From Deinococcus sp. (lineage in GTDB: Bacteria > Deinococcota > Deinococci > Deinococcales > Deinococcaceae), in assembly GCF_018260405.1 (NCBI RefSeq), contig NZ_JAGLBG010000009.1, positions 1 to 41,867 on the forward strand: a stretch of DNA of 41,867 nucleotides, in the 5' to 3' direction. The translations under genes and the position numbers were made by a program. Within the stretch, counting starts at the first letter, position 1. The number at the start of each line of letters is the position of its first letter. Below are positions 28,712-41,867 of this stretch, piece after piece. The notes below the pieces were generated by a model. The model was given only the letters and a program-made list of their open reading frames with translations, was not told the DNA's origin and did not search any database.

Positions 28712-29132
28712 GTCACTCATCTGCCCGGTACCAAGACCCCAGGAGCTGCCGGGCGCAGTTGCGCGTATCCGGGGAAAGCGCCCGAAATCCTCGTTGCAAG
28801 CCGCTCTACGAGTCCGCTGCCACCGAGAGCTCCTTTTACCTACTCACTTTGCTTCGCCGCGTTGCAAGTCCGCTCGGGGCGGTGGTGCCATCGTCACGCG
28901 GCAGATCCTTAACCAAAGGTCATAACTGGTTCGGGTGGTGCAACGCTCTCCAAATAAGTGTCGAGGAGCTGTTCGGCCCTGGGCGCCTGGTCTGGGTTAT
29001 TACTGACGCCAAACCACAAAGTAAATGCGGATTCATCTTGCCTATAAGCCTGTCTGTGGTGCTGAGCCAGGAGGGGGTTTTGACCTTGCTGGCCCTTTGC
29101 CATAGGCCGAAGTGGAGTCACTGGAGGGCAAT
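28712..29132. other. 421-bp gap between nuoD and nuoE
   Basis: No convincing gene is seen. The gap begins with a hairpin (CGGGCGC 28750-28756 with GCGCCCG 28778-28784) lacking a T-run. It also contains a direct repeat of CGTTGCAAG-CCGCTC at 28792-28806 and 28860-28875. Open frames on both strands have poor composition. Such a long gap inside an otherwise tight operon suggests inserted repeat sequence. Confidence 0.5.
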
Positions 29133-29779
29133 TTGAATTATTTCTCCAATAAACAACCCCTCTTAAACGACATTTTCAGCCGCTACCCAGGGTCGCCACA
29201 GGGGAAACGCTCGGCGCTGATGCCGCTGCTGCGCGAGGTGCAAGACGCCGAGGGCTACGTAACCGAAGACCGCCTGCACGAGATCGCGGCCCTGTGCGGC
29301 ACCACCGCCACCGAGGTCCGCAGCGTCATGAGCTTCTACTCGACCTACCACACCACGCCGACCGGTAAGTATCACCTTCAGGTCTGTGCCACGCTGATGT
29401 GTGCGCTGGCCGGGGCCGAGGAACTGTGGGACGAACTGGTGTCCGAACTGGACGTGCAGCCCGGCGAGGTCAGCTCCGACGGGCGGTTCAGCGTGCAAAA
29501 GGTCGAGTGCCTGGGCAGCTGCGGCACCGCGCCCGTGATTCAGCTGGGCGACGAGGGCTTTTACGAGAACGTGACGCCCAAGCGCTGTAGGCACCTGCTG
29601 GCGGCGTTGCGGGCCGACCAAAAGCCCGCGCCCGACAACACCATCCCGGTAATGGTCAACTCGGCGGGCTTACAGGTGACGTACAGCGGCCAGGCGGCAG
29701 GCGCCCCGGTCGAGTTCCTGCGGCGGCTGACCGACACCGACCTGCCCGCCCCGCCCCCAGCGGGTTCAGAGGTGAAGAA

Positions 29780-29783
<4 letters not shown>
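29133..29783 (+). CDS. nuoE: NADH-quinone oxidoreductase subunit E
   Basis: NuoE (24-kDa subunit) carries the [2Fe-2S] cluster N1a in a thioredoxin-like fold. It has 216 residues from a TTG start at 29133, chosen because GGAGG (29123-29127) is ideally spaced; a GTG at 29112 has no ribosome site. The four ligands are in CATLMC and ECLGSC. The C-terminal tail of about 50 residues is Pro-rich and longer than the family core. The stop overlaps nuoF (ATGA). Confidence 0.95.
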
Positions 29784-31122
<1,339 letters not shown>

Positions 31123-31126
<4 letters not shown>

Positions 31127-31409
31127 GCAACACGTTTCTAATGACATACAAGGCCGGAGCGCATTGGAAGCCGCTCAGTATGCAGGATTCCCTATTTCCC
31201 GAACATGCGGCCTGGTCACGCGAACGCCACGCCGAGGGCGTCCTGATCCTCGCTGGCCCGCTTACGGATGCGCCCGGAGCCGTCGCCATCATCCGAGCTG
31301 CTGATGCCGACGAGGTGCGCGGTATTACGGATCAAGACCCAGTCGTAAAGGCGGGATTCTTTGAGATAGATAACATCCGCCCTTTCAAGGTGCTAGTCGG
31401 AGAGCCATC

Positions 31410-31413
<4 letters not shown>
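31123..31413 (+). CDS. YciI-like protein inside the nuo operon
   Basis: This 96-residue protein of the YciI fold (dimeric ferredoxin-like barrel) shows the usual pattern. PEHAAWSRERHAEGVLILAGPL includes a His near 28 and the Gly-Pro turn, followed by DQDPVVKAGFF with the conserved Asp-Pro and the end strand NIRPFKV. The start is fixed by GGAGGGAAGTATG. It overlaps nuoF at its start and nuoG at its end by four bases each (ATGA), so it is an integral operon member. It is not a complex I subunit in any system I know; it may be an assembly or protective factor, or a small enzyme. Function unknown. Confidence 0.85.
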
Positions 31414-33587
<2,174 letters not shown>

Positions 33588-33815
33588 TGCCGGTTCGCCG
33601 CGCTCACGGTCTAAGCGCCGAAGGGTCTAAGGGCCTAATACGAACGGCCGTGCCCGGAACCCGGTTCTCTGCTGCTCGCTCTGCGGCGCACGAGTCCGCC
33701 TGGATTGAAAAGTCTGCACACCTTTTAACCGCAGTCCTTGTAAGAACCCCCGTTCCCGATTTGCTTAGAACCTCTTACCCTCCGACCCTCAGACCCGCCG
33801 CCGAAGGAGGCGCAC
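33588..33815. repeat. Repeat remnants in the nuoG-nuoH gap
   Basis: The gap contains GTCTAAG-type octamers (33609-33630), an inverted copy of the CGTATTAGGCCC motif (about 33632-33643) and an inverted copy of the GCGCCGCAGAGCGAGCAG repeat (about 33674-33691). The nuoH Shine-Dalgarno (AAGGAGG) ends it. No gene is seen. Confidence 0.6.
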
Positions 33816-35021
<1,206 letters not shown>

Positions 35022-35105
35022 TGGCGGCTTTCAGCAGTCAAACGGTCAAACGGCAGTTCGTATTACACCCTCAGACCCTTCGGCCAGCCGATAAAGGAGG
35101 CGCAT
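35022..35105. repeat. Short repeat-containing nuoH-nuoI gap
   Basis: This 84-base gap contains GTCAAACGGTCAAACGG and GTTCGTATTACA (about 35038-35067), related to the CGTATTAG motifs in the other nuo gaps. It ends in the nuoI Shine-Dalgarno AAGGAGG. Confidence 0.45.
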
Positions 35106-35645
35106 ATGGGCGTGCTTGAAATTGCCAAAGGTATGGGCGTTACGCTGGGCAAGCTGTTCCAGAAGCCCGTAACCGTCAGCTACCCCGAACAGCGGGCCAC
35201 CCTGCAACCGCGTTTTCGCGGGCGGCATGTGCTGACCCGGCACCCCGGCACCGGCCTGGAAAAGTGCATCGGCTGTAGCCTGTGCGCCGCCGCCTGCCCC
35301 GCTTACGCGATCTACGTCGAGGCTGGCGAAAACGACCCGCACAACCCCCACAGCCCCGGTGAGCGGTACGCCAAGGTCTACGAGATCAATATGCTGCGCT
35401 GCATCTTCTGCGGGCTGTGCGAGGAAGCCTGCCCAACGGGCGCAGTGGTGCTGGGCAACGAATTCGAGATGGCCGATTACCGCTACCCCGACTTCGTGTA
35501 CGGCAAAGAAGACATGCTGGTAGGAGTGGAAGGCAGCCGCCCGCAGCGCCGTGAGGCCGCCGCCAAGGGCGAAAGCGTGCGCCTGGGTTTCCGGGTCGAA
35601 GGCGGCCCCCGGCCCGAACTGGAGGGGGTGACGTACCCGCAATGA
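35106..35645 (+). CDS. nuoI: NADH-quinone oxidoreductase subunit I
   Basis: NuoI carries the two [4Fe-4S] clusters N6a and N6b that link the NADH arm to N2. The 179-residue frame has the paired ferredoxin motifs CIGCSLCAAACP (near residue 55) and CIFCGLCEEACP (near 100). An amphipathic N-terminus (residues 1-25) should lie on the membrane. The stop overlaps nuoJ by four bases. Confidence 0.97.
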   Translation: MGVLEIAKGMGVTLGKLFQKPVTVSYPEQRATLQPRFRGRHVLTRHPGTGLEKCIGCSLCAAACPAYAIYVEAGENDPHNPHSPGERYAKVYEINMLRCIFCGLCEEACPTGAVVLGNEFEMADYRYPDFVYGKEDMLVGVEGSRPQRREAAAKGESVRLGFRVEGGPRPELEGVTYPQ

Positions 35646-36220
35646 TCCTGGCCTTCTACATACTCGGCGCACTGGCGATCATCGGCGGCGTCATCACTAC
35701 CGGGGCACGTAACGCGGTGCACGCGGCGCTGGGGCTGGTCGGTACGCTGCTCGCGGTGGCCGGACTGTTCGCCACCATGAACGCGGCCTTTCTGGCGGCC
35801 ACCCAGGTGATCGTGTACGCCGGGGCGATCATGGTGCTGTTTCTCTTTGTCATCATGATGCTCAACGCCAACGCGCCCGTGACGGCCAAAGACCCGCTGC
35901 CCTTCGTGCGTGAGCTGGCAGGCATCGCCGGAACACTGATTGCCGGGGCGTTCGTGGTGATCGCCTACACCTACAAAGACCCGCGTCCGCTGGCCGAGGG
36001 AGCCGCCGACGTTCGTGGGGGCACAGCTCAGGCGGTGGGCGAAACGCTGCTCACGCGCTTCTTGCTGCCCTTTGAGGTGGTCAGCGTGCTGCTGCTGGTC
36101 GCGGTGGTCGGCGCGGTGGCGCTGGTGCAGCGTCCCGCGCCGCAGCCCGACGGGTTTGGGGGCGGCGCGCCGCCCGCTTCACACGCGGGCGCAGAGCTGG
36201 AACGGGAGGTGCAGGTCTGA
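35642..36220 (+). CDS. nuoJ: NADH-quinone oxidoreductase subunit J
   Basis: NuoJ is a five-helix membrane subunit of the proton pump with 192 residues. The conserved YAGAIMVLFLFVIMMLNAN segment contains the helix 3 bulge that moves during the catalytic cycle. The C-terminus (after residue 170) is a short hydrophilic tail. It overlaps nuoI (ATGA) and shares one base with the start of nuoK. Confidence 0.95.
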   Translation: MILAFYILGALAIIGGVITTGARNAVHAALGLVGTLLAVAGLFATMNAAFLAATQVIVYAGAIMVLFLFVIMMLNANAPVTAKDPLPFVRELAGIAGTLIAGAFVVIAYTYKDPRPLAEGAADVRGGTAQAVGETLLTRFLLPFEVVSVLLLVAVVGAVALVQRPAPQPDGFGGGAPPASHAGAELEREVQV

Positions 36221-36522
36221 TGGTTTCGACGGCTTCTTATGTGGCCCTGTCGGGGATTTTGTTCGCGCTGGGGCTGGTTGGGGTACTGACCCGCCGCACG
36301 GCGATCATGGCGTTCCTCTCGGTCGAGCTGATGCTCAATGCCGCCAATATCGCGCTGGTGGCTTTTGCGCGGGCCTGGGGCGACCTGATGGGACAGACCG
36401 CCGTATTCATCGTGATGACGCTGGCCGCCGCCGAGGTGGCGATTGGCCTGGCGATCATCGTCTCTATCTTTCGCAAGCGCGAAACCACCAACGTGGACGA
36501 TCTTGCGTCTCTCAAAGGTTAG
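36220..36522 (+). CDS. nuoK: NADH-quinone oxidoreductase subunit K
   Basis: NuoK is a three-helix, 100-residue membrane subunit related to MrpC. The conserved glutamates are in SVELMLNAANI and AAAEVAIGLAI, as in other bacteria. The ATG shares one base with the nuoJ stop codon, and nuoL follows directly. Confidence 0.96.
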   Translation: MVSTASYVALSGILFALGLVGVLTRRTAIMAFLSVELMLNAANIALVAFARAWGDLMGQTAVFIVMTLAAAEVAIGLAIIVSIFRKRETTNVDDLASLKG

Positions 36523-38490
<1,968 letters not shown>

Positions 38491-38642
38491 AGGCTTGCCT
38501 TGCCCACGGTCTGAGGGCCAGAGGGCCGAACGGTCAAACCGTACTGAGTCCTGGGCCTGTTACGCGGACTTGGGTGGAAGGGTTTGCACAATTTAACCTG
38601 AGGGGGCCTGTAGCGCGGCGCCGCAGAGCGAGCAGGACAAAA

Positions 38643-38711
38643 ACAGCTTCCGGACGTGGCGTTGACCACCCGGCGCCCCCGGGAGTGGTCAACGGGACAG
38701 ACGGAAGCTGT
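38643..38711. repeat. Symmetrical 69-bp inverted repeat in the nuoL-nuoM gap
   Basis: ACAGCTTCCG (38643-38652) pairs with CGGAAGCTGT (38702-38711), and GTTGACCAC (38661-38669) pairs with GTGGTCAAC (38685-38693). There are 8-base spacers on each side and a 15-base centre. The right end GGGACAGACGGAAGCTGTAT (38694-38713) matches the nuoC-nuoD repeat at 27399-27418 with two changes. The gap 38491-38767 also holds GCGCCGCAGAGCGAGCAG (38616-38633). Confidence 0.8.
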
Positions 38712-38767
38712 ATTAGACCTCTAGCTGGTTTAACGACCACACGCACCAACTACCGGGAGGCGCTGCC

Positions 38768-40195
<1,428 letters not shown>

Positions 40196-40196
40196 A

Positions 40197-41654
40197 ATGC
40201 TGACTTTACCTGACGTCGCCCTGGCTCCCATGCTGCCTGTTGTGCTGGTGCTGCTCGGCGCACTGGTCAGTACCGTGGGCGGGTTCTTCGTGTCGCGGCG
40301 CACCCTGACCTTGATCAATCTGGCGCTGCTTCTTCTTTCGGGCGTCAGCATGTATAGCCTCTGGGATTCGGGGGGCAGCGCGTTTAACGCCAGCTTGCAG
40401 GCCGACAGCCCGGCGCTGCTGCTGGGCGCTACCATTCTGGTCGGCAGTGTCATGACGCTGCTGGTGTCGCTGGACACCGCCTACCGCGCCCGCCTAAGCT
40501 TTCCCGAATTCGACGCCCTGCTGATGTACGCCGTCACCGGCTGCCTGACCATCGCCTTCTCGGGCGACCTGATCGTCATGCTGATCGGGCTGGAAATCAT
40601 GAGCCTTTCGGGATACGTGCTGGCGACCTTGCAAGGTAGCCGCCGCGCCGAGGAAGCGGGACTCAAATACTTTCTGCTGGGGTCGGCGGGCAGCGCCATT
40701 CTCATTTACGGTATTGCGCTACTGTACGGCGCGACCGGCACCCTGAACTATGCGGGTATCGCCGAAAAGGTCGCCACCGTCAGTAACCTCGTTCCAGCCA
40801 ACACCGGGATTCTGGTCGCCGGAGCGCTGCTGATTCTGTGCGGCTTTGCGTTCAAGGTGGCGCTGGTCCCCTTTCACCAGTGGACGCCTGACGTGTACAG
40901 CGGCGCACCGACCAGCGTGGGCCTGTTTCTGAGCACCGTAGTCAAGGTCGCCGCCTTCGCTGGAATGCTGCGCGTGTTCAGCGGGGCGCTGGCGGCGGCT
41001 CCGGGCTGGCACGGTGTGTTGCAGGTGCTGATTGGCGTGACCCTCATCGTCGGCAACGCGGCGGCGCTGTTTCAAACCAACTTCAAGCGGCTGCTGGCCT
41101 ACTCAGCCGTGGCCCACACCGGCTTTCTGGCGATGTGCATCCTGGCCCGGCCCGAGGTAGGCGGCCCGGCGCTGGCCTACTACCTGCTGATCTACACCCT
41201 GATGTCTGGCGCGGCGCTGGCGATTGTGGCTGCCCTGCAACGTACCGAGGCAGGCTTCGACATCAGTGATATGCGCGGCCTGTACTACCGCCACCCAGGT
41301 TACGCGCTGGCGCTGGCGGTGTGCCTCGCTTCGCTGGCCGGGCTGCCGCCCTTCGCGGGGTTCTTCGGTAAGTATCTGGCGTTCCAGGCGGCGTTTCAGA
41401 GCGGCTACACCGGCCTCAGCGTGCTGGCGGTGCTGGCGAGCGTGGCGGCGCTGGTCTACTACCTGCGCCCCGGCATGTTGATGTTCATGCCCGACCGTAC
41501 CCCGGCCCGCGAGTACGCCTATGGGCAGCGCGGCCCGACCACGTTCACGGTGGCGCTGGCGCTGGTCGGCGTCATTCTGCTGGGCATTTTGCCCAACCTG
41601 TGGTACCGCTGGGGAGCACACCCCGACCTCTGGCGGTTCCTGGCCGGACATTAG
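40197..41654 (+). CDS. nuoN: NADH-quinone oxidoreductase subunit N
   Basis: NuoN is the third antiporter-like pump, 485 residues with 14 helices. The conserved LIGLEIMSLSGYVLATLQ is near residue 128, and the lysine helix CGFAFKVALVPFHQWTPDVY is near 217-236. It is the last gene of the operon. The final codons run into a mobile-type repeat: the TAG stop (41652-41654) lies inside its terminal TTAGAGC, so the exact C-terminus may have been set by the repeat. Confidence 0.95.
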   Translation: MLTLPDVALAPMLPVVLVLLGALVSTVGGFFVSRRTLTLINLALLLLSGVSMYSLWDSGGSAFNASLQADSPALLLGATILVGSVMTLLVSLDTAYRARLSFPEFDALLMYAVTGCLTIAFSGDLIVMLIGLEIMSLSGYVLATLQGSRRAEEAGLKYFLLGSAGSAILIYGIALLYGATGTLNYAGIAEKVATVSNLVPANTGILVAGALLILCGFAFKVALVPFHQWTPDVYSGAPTSVGLFLSTVVKVAAFAGMLRVFSGALAAAPGWHGVLQVLIGVTLIVGNAAALFQTNFKRLLAYSAVAHTGFLAMCILARPEVGGPALAYYLLIYTLMSGAALAIVAALQRTEAGFDISDMRGLYYRHPGYALALAVCLASLAGLPPFAGFFGKYLAFQAAFQSGYTGLSVLAVLASVAALVYYLRPGMLMFMPDRTPAREYAYGQRGPTTFTVALALVGVILLGILPNLWYRWGAHPDLWRFLAGH

Positions 41655-41791
41655 AGCGTTTTGCAGAAAGATGGTGCTCTTTTGACCATCTTTTTGCCGA
41701 GTGGAACGAGTGAACAAGAAAGAGCAGGACGTAGAATGCAGGGAACGGAAGTGTTGTTCCGACGTGCCCATCATTCAGAGAACTGCTCTAA
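41651..41791 (+). repeat. Intact copy of the 141-bp intergenic repeat
   Basis: This copy aligns along its whole length with the split copy after rpoC. Its ends are TTAGAGC (41651-41657) and GCTCTAA (41785-41791). A hairpin like that after rpoC (41663-41697) probably ends nuo transcripts. The insertion-sequence end begins directly at its right border. Confidence 0.85.
41663..41697. terminator. Repeat-borne hairpin after nuoN
   Basis: GCAGAAAGATGGT and ACCATCTTTTTGC form a 13-bp stem with one G-U pair and a 9-base loop, 8 bases after the nuoN stop. The U-rich run is in the 3' arm. Confidence 0.5.
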
Positions 41792-41864
41792 GAGGCTGTC
41801 TGAGGCCCTAACCATGGGAAATGTTTTAGGCTTTAACGGTGGAACGCGCAGCTTACCCTAGCGA
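41791..41864. mobile_element. Insertion-sequence end (right copy, partial)
   Basis: This is the perfect inverted copy of 1-74. The element end AGAGGCTGTCTGAGG abuts the 141-bp repeat, so the insertion lies at the repeat's border. The element would continue to the right of the window. On the minus strand a frame of ten codons ending in TAA could be the tail of a transposase gene. Confidence 0.6.
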
Positions 41865-41867
41865 CCT

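Noticed and set aside
28708..29136. Plus-strand frame of about 142 codons between nuoD and nuoE
   Set aside because: Low-quality composition, no domain, no ribosome site, and it overlaps repeat-like sequence.

Overview
The window looks like chromosomal DNA of a Deinococcus-type bacterium. The RpoB and RpoC sequences are of Thermus/Deinococcus type, and RpoC carries the large lineage-specific N-terminal insertion. Many genes have a TANNNT box 5 to 8 bases before the start codon, as expected for leaderless mRNAs, and intergenic repeats are plentiful. Both ends consist of one 74-bp sequence in inverted orientation. The piece is therefore probably a draft-assembly contig that stops inside two copies of one insertion sequence. 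Species assignment is inference.

Layout: (1) 1-2300 is an accessory block on the minus strand: a tyrosine recombinase, an unknown protein overlapping its stop codon, and an HTH plus PD-(D/E)XK nuclease-like protein. It lies directly downstream of a tRNA-Ile(GAU) gene, the usual address of an integrative element. (2) 2796-11040 is rpoB-rpoC. (3) 11041-11640 is a nest of repeats, including a 164-bp MITE-like element with 18-bp inverted ends and a 10-bp target duplication that has split an older 141-bp repeat. The intact copy of that older repeat follows nuoN. (4) 11634-25064 holds mostly single genes: a membrane protein, a GNAT acetyltransferase with a possible peptide-controlled leader, a small membrane protein near a LexA-like palindrome, typA, a PhoU-like protein, sppA, a GATase-like/truncated-globin fusion, a cytochrome c, an Rrf2 regulator, an MFS transporter, the divergent pair ald/lrp, a lipoprotein cyclophilin and a phosphatidylserine-decarboxylase-like protein. 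(5) 25065-25674 is non-coding and contains a potential structured RNA with an SRP-RNA-like motif. (6) 25675-41654 is a complete 14-subunit complex I operon (nuoA to nuoN) with a YciI-like gene between nuoF and nuoG and repeats in its larger gaps.

How it works together: rpoBC supplies the transcription core. The nuo operon builds proton-pumping NADH:quinone oxidoreductase, with NuoEFG as the NADH arm, NuoBCDI as the quinone arm, and NuoAHJKLMN in the membrane. ald and lrp form a metabolite-controlled alanine catabolism pair. The most interesting items are the four-codon M-R-I-R leader before the GNAT gene, the putative structured RNA at 25344-25498, the apparent ATC start of nuoA, the globin fusion, the LexA-like box near a 46-residue membrane protein, and the nested mobile repeats.
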